Below are positions 1-11,864 of a DNA stretch of 64,000 bases, piece by piece (position 1 is the stretch's first letter; each line of letters starts with the position of its first letter). The notes beneath the pieces were generated by a model. That model was given only the letters and a program-made list of their open reading frames with translations, had not been told where the DNA came from and did no database searches. The stretch is from Amyelois transitella (lineage: Eukaryota; Arthropoda; Insecta; Lepidoptera; Pyralidae), in contig NC_083514.1 in assembly GCF_032362555.1 (NCBI RefSeq), positions 3,767,001 to 3,831,000 on the forward strand, written 5' to 3'. A program made the translations under genes and the position numbers.

Positions 1-1077
1 ATTTTCTTAACTTTATATTTTACAATTTAACAAGTATTATTTTAATTGATTAAGCTTCTTGATTATAAATGTAAAAATACCAGATACATCTACAGAGTAA
101 GTAGGTATTTTTGTCGAAACACCAAAGTAAGGAATCAAACCTACTACTTGACCAGGTATATTCCTACACCACCGGGCACCTCGTAGCATAGACAAAAAGG
201 CTCAACGTCATAATTAAAAAAATCTCGTGCCTCAAAGAAAGGGGGAAGTGGCGTGAAAGGAGGGGTGCCGCAGCGGGGCTCCAAAGACAATGTCAGCTTT
301 GGACGCTCAGCTTAATCATAAATATATCAAGTGGAGCTGTAAGGGATAGGATATAAGTTAGGAAATTTCACAATTTACATTTAATACATTTATTAATATC
401 TATGTCACGTTTTTACCTCTATAGTACGAATAGTCTCAAAAACACTCGAAGGTTATCCAGCTATAAAAAAATATGTAAGTAACAATTTTACTGTAATAGT
501 TTAGCTGGCGTATGGCGATTAGACGCGCATTTAAACTGAAGTTCCGAAGACAAATTATTAAAGTTATTGCACGTGAAAAGGAAATCATTAAGTCTTTTAG
601 CGATAGACGCACCACCAACTTAAAGTTTTTTGACTGGTAGAGAATGCCAAACGGCATTAAGTCCGCCTTTTGTACATTTTTGTTTTTTGTGCAACAAAGT
701 TTAAATAAATAAATAGTTCAATAGATAATAATTTTCACCTAAATATTATGCAATCTCATTTATTATGTGGACGGGTACAGTTAATATACGCGATATTAGC
801 TCTACTCGTATTAATATCCTTTTATAACTAATTTAAATACTTTGATAATTTTTAGCCATATTAAAAATTGCCTATGGTAGTGCGGCACCATTTCATTTTT
901 TAAATTTGACATAAGTATATCTTTTTTAAAAAAAAAATTACTTTTTCCAAAACTATTAGATATCTAATCTAAATTTTGTCAAAGGGTTTTCTGAGTAAGT
1001 ACCTATATCAAATTATGAACTTTCTTCAGTTAATATTATAAATAATATATTTTTCTTCCGTGTAAACCCAACTCAAG
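1..1077. other. AT-rich non-coding stretch at the left edge
   Basis: No gene is supported here. A GC-rich patch at about 236-318 stands out from the AT-rich background and is open in two forward frames, but I see no convincing splice acceptor. Positions 636-712 match the 3' tail of a LINE-like repeat (a 'ggcattaagtccgcc' block followed by an AAATAAATAAAT end); related tails lie at about 11.77 kb (reverse strand) and 32.66 kb. Confidence 0.4.
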
Positions 1078-1219
1078 ATTCGAAGGAGGCATGCATGAGT
1101 GTATGCAAGTTAAAAGGGGCGTTAAAACAAAACGGATGAGTTTGGACAAAGCGGCGAGCGACGCGTCCTCAGATTACTACTCTTTTGACGACACCCGCGT
1201 GCCCGACAGCAATACCTAA
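1078..1219 (+). CDS. Candidate last coding exon of a gene entering from the left (unrecognised)
   Basis: A forward frame ending in TAA at 1217-1219 reads like real protein in a very AT-rich setting. The last 27 residues start MSLDKAASD, continue ASSDYYSFDD and end VPDSNT, with G/C at many third codon positions. A weak acceptor (AG at 1076-1077) fits the frame. An in-frame ATG at 1091 would alternatively give a 42-residue ORF. AATAAA-like sequence follows at about 1387. No upstream exon is visible, so the rest of the gene would lie to the left of the window. I do not recognise the protein. It could also be a chance GC-rich ORF. Confidence 0.4.
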
Positions 1220-1296
1220 CGTATTTTCATTAAGTATATGTATTTGTTAAAAAAAGAATCATTGTTTTATTGTGTGTTGGTTCCTGTCAGCGACTT

Positions 1297-1341
1297 ATTT
1301 CTACCGACTTTATACTCTGACAGTATAAAGTCGGTAGAAAT
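1297..1341. repeat. Perfect 19-bp hairpin, 7-nt loop
   Basis: Arms 1297-1315 and 1323-1341 are exact reverse complements around a 7-base loop. No transposon ends are seen next to it. It is one of a series of short hairpins in the window. Confidence 0.85.
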
Positions 1342-3352
1342 TTCCATTAGGAATTTTGTTTGTTCAGTTCAGAGATAAACTAACAATAAATTTTTTGATA
1401 TCAAATTAATTTGAAAAAATGAAACATATGTCCCTATTAGAAAATAGAATGACAATAAGTTAGTTATTGGAATATAACTAAATTGTTATATTGCTATAGG
1501 TATCTTATAACATCCTTAAAGATTAACATAATCATGCAATTGGCCTATTTATATCATCACGGCCAACAATTCAGATTCAAGACCTAGGTATTATTGGACA
1601 CAGCATCTTGAGCTTGACAGTTTGGAAGTAGCTTGTTTTTTTTATTGGATGAAATTGTTTTAGAAAGCCATACATACTACATCTTCATCGACTATGGGTA
1701 GTCTGAGCCAATAGTTAAAAAACTTGAAGACCACGTTAAATGACTTGATGGTGGGACTGTGGGAGAGAGACTTAAAAATACATAATATATGAAATCGTCT
1801 TGCTTGATACACTTAAACAATTTGATCTTAAACGGGAAAAGAAGCATCTGTAATCCATTATATTTGTCCTTTTTTAATAGACTAGAATATATATTTGAAG
1901 TCCCCATTAATACGTATCAAATTGCTATGACAAGACAAGACTAACATTGAAAAGTTCAGACACCCGGTGAAGAACAGAAAACTACTTAACCACCTTCCCT
2001 ATAGAATCCTCTTGCTTATATCAAAACATAGCATTAGAATAATAATAAAATCAGTATTGTAAAAAAGTCGATTTTTCTAATAGAATGAAGTCGGAGATGA
2101 TTAAATGGCCATAATTACCATGTAGAAGTGAAGGGTGCACACTTCTTGCTTTTGTGAGTACTCCCGGCATGCTATTAATATGAAAACAATTCGTCCCTGG
2201 TTATACCCGTTGTACACTACCGAGCAAAGAATATTGAATATTGTGAAATTTTATTATACTAACATTTTCTTAGAAATTCATTTTGATAATTTTAAGGTTA
2301 ATAATTGTCCTTATTTGCTAAATTGAAAGAAAATTTAATGTGACTATAAATAGTAGTTATGAATTTACATATACTTAAATAATGTCAGCACGTGATGAAT
2401 AAAAAAAAATTGTGTGAATATCAGTTGTTATTGTTTGTTTAAGGGTTTACCTATGTAGGTACTTAGGTATAAAAAACACGCTTGTTTCTCGAAGGGGTAG
2501 TAAGAAATTACTTTCCACTTGCCATGATCCCCGAATACTTCTTATGCTTCATCTACATTCATCAATATTTTCATGCATTCTCGTCGGTTTAGAGTGCTCT
2601 TGCTCTAAGGAAAGAACAGTATAAATTTTATCTGTTCGTGATATTTTTTATCACATTTTTATAATGATCTACTTATGCAGCTGTAAGCAAAAAAAAAAAA
2701 TTATAAATTTTAGAATCCGAAGAAGAAGAAATAAACATCAAATTTGTGTTGTTACAAAATTTTATAACTTAAATTTCATATTGTGATAAATGTATCGTTA
2801 TTATCACAATAAATAAGTTGCATTGGAATAAAGTGCACCCCTGACCTGCCTCGGCATTATACGCTAAACGATCCCCAAAGAGTCTGCATATGCGCACCGC
2901 TTGCAATCAGCGATCGCTCCCATTGTGCCACAGATTAAAATTTTAGGGTTCACCCGCTAATGTGATTGCAATGTTTTCTTACTGTGTGCGGAACCCTGCG
3001 ATCATACGGTTATAGGGGCGCTGTGTTAGTTTTAATCACATTTCGAGATGCGATTAGTGAATGGCTCGTTGAAGGGTAATTTGCCTATCGGGATTTTCAT
3101 TTGATTTATTCATTTTTGATACCTGTTGATTTCTTTTTCGTATTTTATAAATGCCTGTTTTGTAAATAAAGTGTAAGAACGGCAGCTTATATTTGGCGCT
3201 ATTCCTCGGTTTATTTCCAAGAAGTTTTCTTAACATAGCCGCCTATTAAATCCAGTGATATCCATTTGGTTGGTACGTCAGCTATCTTTGTCTTTTTTTA
3301 TATAAAAAATAGTTTTTCCACGAGAATTCTAACTTAGCGTCTCCAAACCTTG
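1342..3352. other. Non-coding stretch with a LINE 3' fragment
   Basis: No gene is supported. About 2478-2640 is a degraded minus-strand copy of the 3' end of the same LINE that has an open RT segment at 11.9-12.8 kb: the 'cttcatctacattcat' and 'cttgccatgatc' blocks match its last coding codons. 2830-3060 is a GC-balanced patch with several short palindromes that may be regulatory, but it has no coding signal that I trust. Confidence 0.4.
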
Positions 3353-3485
3353 AAGCGTGGCACTCGCGACGCCGTTTTTATCTCTCGAAAAACTATCGCT
3401 GTCCCGTTTCACTTCATAATAAAAAGCGAAAAAGCCATAGCTTTCAGCGCGATAAGAACAGCGTCGCGCGTGCCATGCTACGGCA
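3353..3485. mobile_element. Foldback MITE, copy 1 of 3
   Basis: The block has a self-complementary layout: an outer 'gcgtggcactcgcgacgccg' region pairs with 'cgtcgcgcgtgccatgctac', and the inner 'aactatcgctgtcccg' region mirrors the 'agcgaaaaagccatagct' side around a 'cataataaaaagcg' centre. Two related copies are at 26476-26619 and 43512-43930. No coding capacity; non-autonomous. Confidence 0.6.
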
Positions 3486-3734
3486 GCTGAAACGTGGTCA
3501 AAGGACAACCTGAGCTTCCGAAGAGATAGGCATAGATTGCGTCCTTTTACTTCCCACAATCCGTGCACATTTAATTTATTTTATTTACTTATATATGTAC
3601 CCAAAATTATAAACAGGAGCATTTAATTCATAAATTGTAGTATAAAGGTGCTACTTGTTACAGTAGAAATCTCTTGCAGTAGACTCATGAGAGGAGAGAT
3701 GAATTCTTGGAGCAATATGGAGTGTGCATAAATA

Positions 3735-4008
3735 TCGTCTTTCTTTCGCTTCATTCGCATTCATAAATCTCTTCATGCTCGCTCGTTAGTTACGGGTATC
3801 CTTAACCTCTTTGCTAGGATGTTGGCTTTGTCGTGGTATGTTCTTATTGTAAGCCTTCCCTTCGAAAGTGCCATTTACATAGGTACTGCGTAAGTCTCTC
3901 GAATATTTGATTATTCAACCTGTGTTCATTAATTCTCTCTACATGACCAAGTTACCTAATCATTCCCTCTTCTATTCCTTTCACTATATCTTCTTTCATA
4001 TCTCGGAA
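3735..4008 (-). mobile_element. Degraded LINE 3' coding fragment
   Basis: Read on the minus strand, blocks such as 'cttcattcgcattcat', 'ctcttcatgctcgc' and the 'ctctctacatgaccaagt' stretch match the C-terminal coding part of the LINE at 11.9-12.8 kb (the RNRRACMKR and WFGHVERMNE regions). It is heavily mutated and not translatable. Confidence 0.55.
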
Positions 4009-6075
4009 TTAAGTACCTTATTAGACTGTTTCTCCTTCATTTCCACCGCGGAGGGTGCAACTTGGAACATGTAAAAATGAGAAAGAGAGAGTAAATGATA
4101 TATGTATAAAACCCATCAGTATGATTTGCTGAACGATTTCATTGAAGGCCATACAGCGTGGCTTCAGCCGCCAACAGTAATCAGCTTTGTAGATAGCCCC
4201 ACAATAGGCTGCATTCAATCTGCGATGATTGAATATCGATTGAGTTAAAATGTTTTCATAATTGCTTCATATTTGTTTTGTTAAATTAAGTATGTAGAGA
4301 GTTAAAATATGAATGAGTCAAAAAAGTATAAAAGAATCGTAACAAGTGGAAATAAAGTCGTAAATATAAAAAGACTTACGAATAAATATCTTCAACTACA
4401 TAATGAAACTACCATGCTTACATCAGGTCCAAGCAGAAGGTGAATACAAAGTTAGGAATCATATGTATCTCTTATCCCAATTTTGGAAATTTTAGGAAGG
4501 CGAGTAGCATTTATCACTAATGAAAATTCCTGTCTCATGGTCATGGAAGACCCCGGGGTGCTTCTCAGGTAGTAGCACAAATTCGAGATCGGAACAGAAG
4601 ACTAATAAATAGCCATAGGTACCATTTTCTATATTTTTTTCAGATAGAACTGTTATTTCTTTATACCATTTGTTAAATATCTCATTTCGTATAAGCATCG
4701 TGTATTGAAGTCAGTTCGTTTTATATCGAGTATTCACTGGATATTTGATATAATGTATTCAATATTCGATATTAATGTATTCGGCGGCGCCGGTCCGCAA
4801 TTTTCATTTTGTAATTTTTACCGAATGCGCAACGTACTCTGCCAGTGGATCTCAAAATTTGAACGTTTTATTCTTCGGTAACCCGGACAAATCCTAAGCA
4901 AACCCAATTTAATTTATATACATGTAATTTAGCATCTACAAGGTTGTGTGTACAGATTTGCCGCGTGGTTCCCTGAACTTTAGAATAGGATAGCGCTCCA
5001 TCTCTTTCCCATGATATAATTTTACCATGATCCATTAAGGGTATGGAGAAACTGCAATTCAAATTCTCTCCAGTGAAGCGAGGACGTGACCGGGATTTTT
5101 CTTCTCAGCCATTTACCTATTAACTTTCTTTTTTGATAATATTTGTTTTTTCATTGACTGGCAAATCCGTCTGTAAATCGTCTGTAAGTGGCTGCCATAC
5201 CTATACAAGCGGAGGCGCGAGAAAAAGACTAAAAGAAAAATCTGTAGTTAATGTAACTTCTATTTTACAGACTGTGATTAAGACTGATAGTGACACGTAA
5301 CAAATGACTTTAGTCCCCATCAATGTATTTTATTTTATAATTTGTACGTCTATTTTGAGAAGCACTGTCCTCGTACACGGATTGTTTGCTCCATATAAAT
5401 TTATTTTATAGAAAGCGGGTGGGGGAGGCGGAGGTAGCAAATGAAAAGTCCGGTGCGGCACAGAACAGTTAAAATATACTCTCAAACAAATCTGCACAAA
5501 AGAAACACATTTACTTAATATATTTCATTCATTCATTCATTGGAATTCCTTTGCTCGGCATTGTCATCAATTTCTTTTAAATATTCGTGGCATTCTTTTT
5601 GTATAATGCTTTAGATGTAAATTAAGTGCTGGTTTTGATTAGTTTATCTTTTTCTTCCTGTTATTTTACAGAGTTTCATTTTCTGGATTACGATGGGTCT
5701 CTTGGTCGTTAGGAAATGAAAGAAAATTAAACAACTACACTTCGGAGGTAAAGTTCTACTTAATAGACCAACTATAATAAGTTAGTAGGTACCATAATGT
5801 AAAATAAAACCTTAAAGTGTTAATTTCTTATGTTACAACTGTACGGGGCCCGCTTTTCGGAAGCACGTAGAAACTTTATGTTGTATTATACCTACTTACC
5901 CCACACATTATTCACCCGCATCAGACCTTCAATAGGAACTGCATTTATTTCAGGATGTTTCCCATTACGATGTGCCTGTAGTGCTCAGAAGAGCCTTATT
6001 CATTTAAAAGCCAATAACTCGTAACAGATGTTGCAAAATTAAATTAAATAAGTACCTATTACATACATAGGTACA
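4009..6075. other. Non-coding stretch
   Basis: No gene is supported. It contains a short plus-strand fragment of the common tailed retroposon at about 4957-5015 (a degraded 'ggttccc...actttagaatagga...ctccatctctttcccat' block) and a small ATTC microsatellite at 5524-5541. A 68-codon minus-strand ORF at 4492-4698 has no splice or homology support. Confidence 0.4.
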
Positions 6076-6285
6076 TACATATAAGCACGTCTATATCCCT
6101 TGCGGAGTAGACAGAGCCAATAGGCTTGAAAGAATCATAAGCCAAGTTCAGCTGTTTGGCGTAATGATAGAATTGAGATTCAAAAAGTGACAGGTTGCTA
6201 GCCCATCGCCTAAAAGAAGAATTCCAAGTTTATAAGCCTATCCCTTAGTCGCCTTTTATGACATCCATTGGAAAGATACAGAGTG
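6076..6285 (-). mobile_element. Tailed retroposon (SINE-like), copy at 6.1 kb
   Basis: The copy reads in reverse. From left to right it holds the 'cccttgcggagtagacagagcc' tail block, 'ttcagctgt', 'gacaggttgctagcccatcgcc', 'aagtttataagcctatccc' and 'gtcgccttttatgacatcca'. The same order of blocks recurs more than fifteen times in the window in both orientations, which defines a young dispersed family. It has no protein-coding capacity. Confidence 0.8.
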
Positions 6286-6287
6286 TG

Positions 6288-6500
6288 TTTAAAATTGTAT
6301 AGCACACTGGCCGCTTACAAAAAAAGTTAATATTCAAGTGAAGAAAAATAGTAATCTTCTTTTGTTAATTTTTTCACAATGGTTGTCATGAATTAGAATT
6401 ACTCACGATATGTTTATGTTTTGATGATTTGATATATAATAGTTTTATTTTTATTTACCAACACATAGTATTTTATTTTATCTCGGCATATTTCGTTTGA
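6288..6500. repeat. Dispersed repeat paired with one at 42.75 kb
   Basis: Blocks such as 'gtatagcacactggccgct', 'gaagaaaaatagt', 'tagaattac...ctcac' and 'tagttttatttt...atttaccaacac' recur in the same order and orientation at about 42745-42950. In both places the repeat lies on the right of a minus-oriented tailed retroposon, directly here and about 170 bp away there. The family is not recognised. Confidence 0.6.
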
Positions 6501-7619
6501 ACATTTTGGTCCTTCGAGCCGGATTTAAACTCTATATAAAAGTTATGAATAAGTAATAATTTACTTTAAATCATAACGGAGACATACATATTTATAAACG
6601 AACTATTATACAACTAAAAATAAATTTGAAAAAATTAAACATAAAGCCAAATAATGGGACTTTTTTGACAAATTAAACATTCTGGCAGTACGGGACGTCA
6701 CATGATTAAAAAACAAATGAATAGTTTGCAGCCCACAGTACAATACTTTCAACCCCGAAAATAATGACGAAAACATAGAAGGAAAACACGATGTAAGTAA
6801 TAAATACATTGACGTCTGCGTACAGCACTTACTAAGAAAAACATACAGTTTTACAGGGATTACTGGCAGAAAGAAAAAAAAAACTTTAGGTTATTGTACG
6901 CATAGAGTTACAGCGAAGAAAAAAGGAAATTAAGAAAATAAGTAAATCCTGAGAAAACCTGCATATGCAATGAATCCAATGCTTTTTGTCCAATTGCTGT
7001 ACCTATTATGGTGTAAAGCAAATCCCGAGACCTCCAAAGAGTTCAGGACGTAATTGGCACTAACTAACTGGCTTATATATGTAATGTACAATAAATACTT
7101 ATACAAATGATAACTAGGTATCTTATAACCAAGAAAAATCGATCCAAAAATTTTCAATTTATTTAAAATATAATCCGTATGAGATTTCATTTTTGATGCG
7201 AAATAAATGTTTAAGAAACCATTGTACTTTATTTATTTTATGATCGGAGCTATGACACCGTTAATTAGTGAGGTGCGTGTCGCGACATTCGCGGCGCAGG
7301 CGACGCCGGGAGAAGTAATCAGTCTCGCACCTGTTATGATTTACATTGAGCTGAAATACGTGGAAAGGACTAAGTTAGGCACTTACCTTATATACCTAGT
7401 TACAAAAAAGTTAATTGTTGAAATAATAATTCCATGTTATCATAAAACTGTTGTAAATATACTTAGTCGACCAATACGTAGATACGAGTAAGTAAATACA
7501 ATTTTTTTACGAATGAGTGTGGGGAAGAATGGTAAAATGTATAGAACCTTTAAAGGCGAATGTGGTAAAGTGTCAATTGATTTCAAAGCCGAGAGCCCGT
7601 CTGCGGTTCGGGTAAATTT

Positions 7620-7740
7620 CGCTCGTATGCCTCTCTCCCAGATGGGTAGACAGAGACGACATATTTCTACATTTTTCACTATATTCTCGCAAGCTCATTC
7701 GTTTAGGGTACTCATGACCTGACCTTATGCTAGACCGTAA
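7620..7740 (-). mobile_element. LINE 3'-end fragment
   Basis: The 'cctctctcccagatgggtag' block followed by 'acagagacga', 'ctcgcaagctcattcg' and 'gggtactcatgacctgaccttatgc' is the reverse complement of the 3' end of the LINE at 11.9-12.8 kb. The fragment is short and heavily mutated. It overlaps small chance ORFs on both strands. Confidence 0.55.
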
Positions 7741-7925
7741 TTTTGAATCTCACATCATTTCAGTTAGGTAGGTACTTATAAAAATTTGTAAGATATCGTT
7801 AAATGGAGGACCAAGGACCGTCTTCATCGCTTAACAATAAATATAATGAACTATTATCGTCATTTCCATATAAAACTTATCCCCAGACCTTGCTACCTTG
7901 GCTGCCTCACCTTGTAGTGCATTAG

Positions 7926-7937
7926 TTGATGACGTCA
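7926..7937. promoter_or_regulatory. CRE-type palindrome
   Basis: TGACGTCA sits within a longer stretch that is shared, in inverted orientation, with 16904-16926. It lies about 115 bases upstream of an exon-like segment at 8050-8141, in a GC-richer patch (7880-8010). A CREB/ATF-type site near a start of transcription is one reading; the edge of a dispersed repeat is the other. Confidence 0.4.
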
Positions 7938-8049
7938 CAGCACCCCATGCGCATTGTCACCTGTGGTAATTGCTCTTAAAAGATTGCACCATTTGGACGC
8001 AAGGCGGAGAAGTGAAAAATACATTGTACTTTTTTTATTGTTATTGCAG

Positions 8050-8141
8050 GTGTCATTGCGAAATGTGAACAGTGAGGAGGTGGTGACATTTTGTGGTGAT
8101 TAAAAATCTTTATGGACTTTTGGTTTTAATTAGTCTATGGT
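8050..8141 (+). other. Exon-like segment, non-coding or a 5' UTR exon
   Basis: A pyrimidine-rich tract and AG acceptor (ends 8049) precede a segment that ends at a strong GTAAGT donor (8142). No frame stays open through it, so it could only be a UTR or lncRNA exon. An ATG occupies the last three bases before the donor (8139-8141), an arrangement sometimes seen in first coding exons. I find no certain downstream partner exon. Confidence 0.3.
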
Positions 8142-8159
8142 AAGTGCTTCATTTTTTTG

Positions 8160-8275
8160 TTACGGTGAGGGAAATCATCACGAGGGTTGCACAATCTGGC
8201 AACTGGATTTGTAAACATGATAAAATGGCTGAGCCCCCTGCAAACATTGCAGAGGTCAGACGGAAGTTTTATGGA
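8160..8275 (+). repeat. Dispersed repeat, 'cggtgagggaaa' family
   Basis: It carries the block order 'cggtgagggaaa', 'aacatga', 'cctgcaaacattgcagaggtcagacgg'. The same order is seen at about 15950-16075 and 30690-30790 on this strand and in part at 58087-58150 on the other. It is probably the 3' end of a retroelement; no coding sequence. Confidence 0.55.
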
Positions 8276-10660
8276 AAGTAAACCTAACTCACAAACTCAT
8301 CACTCCTTTGTACAGCAAAATATATTCCTTATAGACAAACTATTCTGAAATATTAAATTTGGCTTACCAAATTACTTATACTTAGTGTCTTCCGTTCGAG
8401 CAAAAATTAAAATCTTTAAAGGACAGATTACTTTATAATAAACGTGTCACTCTATCAAAACCTTGGAACGTTTTTGAATCACCCTAAACCTCAATTATCA
8501 TTCCTACATAAGTAAACCAACGGCTCTTATATAAATCCTTTAAAATCTTCCAGAATGTCTCATTCTATTAAAAAAAGAATAAAATTACAATACGCAAAGC
8601 AAATGAATGTGCAGCCAGCTATTGTGTCCCTACAAAATATACCAATTAGGTTGCGGTGAATATCAGAAGTGAGGAGCCAAAAGGAGTCCTGAGGGAGGCG
8701 AAATGAAAAATTTTAATTCCGAATGCAGTTTATTAAAGAGCGCACAATAATGCGCCAGGAATATTCTGGATACTAGATTTTAACAAAAGGCAGTTTTTAT
8801 TTTCATTAGTAAAAGATTTTTACTGAGTTTTCAGTTCAAATTAGGGACGGTTTATGAGCTGATTTTGTTGTTAATCCTACTGTGTTAACGTATTATAAAT
8901 ATTTAAAATCTTTGAGACCTAAAATCATTGGTAGGGATGAAGTATCTATGTATCTATTTGAAATATACCTATGTACATAATAATAATGACAAAAGAAAAT
9001 AGGTAAGTTGCATAAAAGATTTAAAGAATACGGCCATAAATAAATATAATTAAAATTGTTTGCAATGCTAATTAGAGAACGAATCAACGCACAAAATTTT
9101 TTGTTAGATACCAACTCATAAAAAAAATATAAACCCTTATACATTTTCAACTACGCATACTACCCATTCAATTAGAAAATTGAAGAAAACCAATCTAGAG
9201 AGAACCCATGACCGCACGTTCGGAAATCTAAAAACGTCCAAAAAACGCTCCACTCCGCACACCTCAATATTAACCGTATTCGCTACGAGCTCGTTTGATC
9301 CGGATAATTAAGGATCCGTTTGGAATCCGGACACCTTTCCACCACTATTATATAGATACTGATGAGTTTTGTGATATTTTATGCAAACATAGTAACAAAA
9401 AACTAGATTCGCCGGTTACAAGAAATATAAATATTTAATTTATTGAATACCTACAATCAATCAATATAAACTAAACATGATAAATCAAAGAAAAGAACCC
9501 TTTTCAGGCATAGGCATATATTGTGTTAGGCCTAGATGAACATACCTTGATCAAATTGAGGACGTATTTGACAGAGTTCTGGTCAAGAATACTCTTAACT
9601 GACGAGATAGTATGAAAAGATTTTATGAATATAAAAAAAGCAAAATAAGTAGGTACCTATGCAGAGATCATGGCTAGGTATCATATGAATAAAAAAGATC
9701 GCTATAATGTTCTTTTTTCAAAGACTCAAAGAAATTTATAAATATACCTACGATTTTATATTTACTGATCTATAATTCAGTACTTCAGTACCTTTAAATA
9801 AAGAATCAGTATCTAGTAGTACCAGTAACAGGTTCATTTAGGCAAATCTTAGTCATATTTTCATAAATATGAATAAATAAATTAAAAAAGAAACTTTGGT
9901 TGGATGGATACCTTTACAGTGGCAGTACCCAGATCTGTAGTAACTCAACTAGAGTTAGGTTTTTGCTAACACGTTGTAAAAGTATAGGTACCGTCTCGCT
10001 TACTGGTTTTACTATTTGAAAAAGGGAGACATTTTAATCGTGTTTTTATACAGTTATTATACCTAAGGGTTGGTTACTTAGTATCATGTGCGAAAAATGT
10101 ATCAGCTTTTAATAGAACCTTATCAATCATATCTATACTTTCTACTACCTACATACCTATAAGGACCGTGGTCAGCGATAGACCACGAGATCCTTTTCAA
10201 ACTACTTAGGTTAATAATGACTTTTTCTTCTTCATCCTTAGTTAAAAATAGAAATGTACCTTCGACGAGGGAAAATTAAAAAAATGTGCGCGTTTCGTCC
10301 CACTAAAATTAGGTAGTGGACTGTCCGTCAATGTGTATGCGTTAAAGCCTGTGCAAATTACAAAATAAATCAAAATCTCGTACCTGTTTATCTCTTAATT
10401 GAAACAGGTTTAATTAAACATTTATCTGAACTAGCAAATTAGCGTTTCGGGGAGGCTAATTAGAATTGGTTGGCTTTTAATCAGCTCGTGATTACTGTGA
10501 ATGGCGCCCGCCGAGCCGCAACCCTGTAACTGCGGGTTTAACCAGGTTGCTTCATAATGAACGCTTTTCATCTGCAGACAGATAGCGGATTCAAACGGTG
10601 AAATTGTTAGCGAAGCGACGGGTGATTGATGGAATTAATGGTGATAAATTAAAGAATAAA
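8276..10660. other. Non-coding stretch
   Basis: No gene is supported. A short plus-strand LINE fragment is recognisable at about 9528-9575 ('ctagatgaacataccttgatc' style, matching the LINE ORF near 12.62 kb). 10490-10620 is a GC-balanced patch that may be a conserved non-coding element but has no open frame. Confidence 0.4.
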
Positions 10661-10666
10661 ATTTAT

Positions 10667-10872
10667 GGATTACTAGAGGCCGCCCGCGACTTCGTCCGCA
10701 TGGAAACCCTATCAATCCCGCGGGAACTCTGGGATAAAAAGTAGCCTATGTGTTATTCTGGGTCTTCAGCTACCTACATACCAAATTTCATGGTAATCGG
10801 TTCAGTAGTTTTTGCGTGAAAGAGTAACAAACATCCATACAAACTTTCGCCTTTATAATAGTAGTAGGATTT
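10667..10872 (+). mobile_element. Dispersed element of the 'ttcgtccgc...tttataat' type
   Basis: The block order is 'gactagaggccgcccgcgac'-like start, 'ttcgtccgcatgg', 'cccgcgggaactctgg', 'aaagtagcctatgtgttatt', 'aatcggttcagtag', 'gcgtgaaagagtaacaaaca', 'ctttcgcctttataata'. This is a very common non-autonomous repeat layout in moths. I do not assign a superfamily. Confidence 0.6.
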
Positions 10873-11562
10873 TTATAATAAAAATAAAAAATATTCTTAT
10901 CCTTATACGGAATAATGTTCTTGGGAGCAAATTTTGCAATTATTCATCATAGAGGGCTAATTAATTATATTCCTTTGAATAAAAATAACGTTACGTCACC
11001 CTGGACTGCACCCGGCTCAAAGTTATAATTATCTTTTATACTGCGGATTCTGAGGAGTAAAAATAGTGTAAGTAAGTAAGTTAGAAATTCTTCAGCCTAA
11101 TAATATTTATTGCATTATTTGTTCTCTGTTAGGACGTTGATGATTTTTGATAACAAACAAGTTTATTTTCGAATGTGTTAACTTTTATCCCAATATTAGA
11201 AAATATAGAGAGATAAAGCATTGATTTTTTCATCTATTACGTGAGAATTGCAGATGCATTTCGTATAAAGGGCTCATATTGTCTCCCTGCTCATAATATC
11301 TTAATGTTATTGTCAGATAAAAGTAGTATCTATTATTTTGAAAAATCCTACTAAGTGTTCTTAAACCTTAAACAAAACCACATCGAAAGGTACCTACTCA
11401 ATGCATAACAGTCTTAAAAGGAGGTATATTCTATAGGGACTCAATCACCTGACTTTGTCGCATCAAGGAATAAACAGCAGACCACACAACTGAATTAATT
11501 TGAACGCTATCCCGTTCTGATATCATTCTGCGGAGTGAGATGGAATTAAAGATTGGGTGAAA

Positions 11563-11591
11563 GGGGGAGGGGGTGATAGGGGCGGAGGGGG
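11563..11591 (+). other. G-quadruplex-like G-run cluster
   Basis: Four G-runs of 5, 5, 4 and 5 bases (11563-11567, 11569-11573, 11579-11582, 11587-11591) are separated by loops of 1, 5 and 4 bases. This meets the usual four-run, short-loop pattern for an intramolecular G-quadruplex. It lies in an otherwise AT-rich region, inside a GC-richer patch (11520-11690). Confidence 0.7.
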
Positions 11592-11864
11592 CGGCAATTA
11601 TTGAGCAAATGTAATAGCGGCATTGTGATAGAAAGCTCTGTGCTCAGACGTGGAGTAGCGTTGATTAGTGAACAGAGGTGCGGTGGAGATGCTCACTTAT
11701 ATTATATATTTTTTTAATTACATAAATATTATTTTTTTTTATTTCAACGAGCTTATTTATTACTACTTGTTTGGTACAAAAGGCGGACTTAATGTTTTTT
11801 TTATTATCTTTGTGTGAAGCCCGTGGGGCTCAGAATTTAATGGGCACGTTATTTAAGTGTTGCG

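Noticed and set aside
235-318. GC-rich patch as an upstream exon of the 1078-1219 exon
   Set aside because: Open in two frames but without an acceptor or a phase-compatible donor that I trust.
3329-3568. 79-codon minus ORF
   Set aside because: It lies on the foldback MITE, and the same sequence recurs at 26.5 and 43.5 kb.
4492-4698. 68-codon minus ORF with some protein-like sequence
   Set aside because: No splice sites, no homology recognised, AT-rich first half; treated as chance or an old repeat.
7207-7491. 94-codon forward ORF with a GC-rich centre
   Set aside because: Both strands are open over the GC-rich part, there are no splice signals and no recognisable domain; more likely a conserved or chance non-coding patch.
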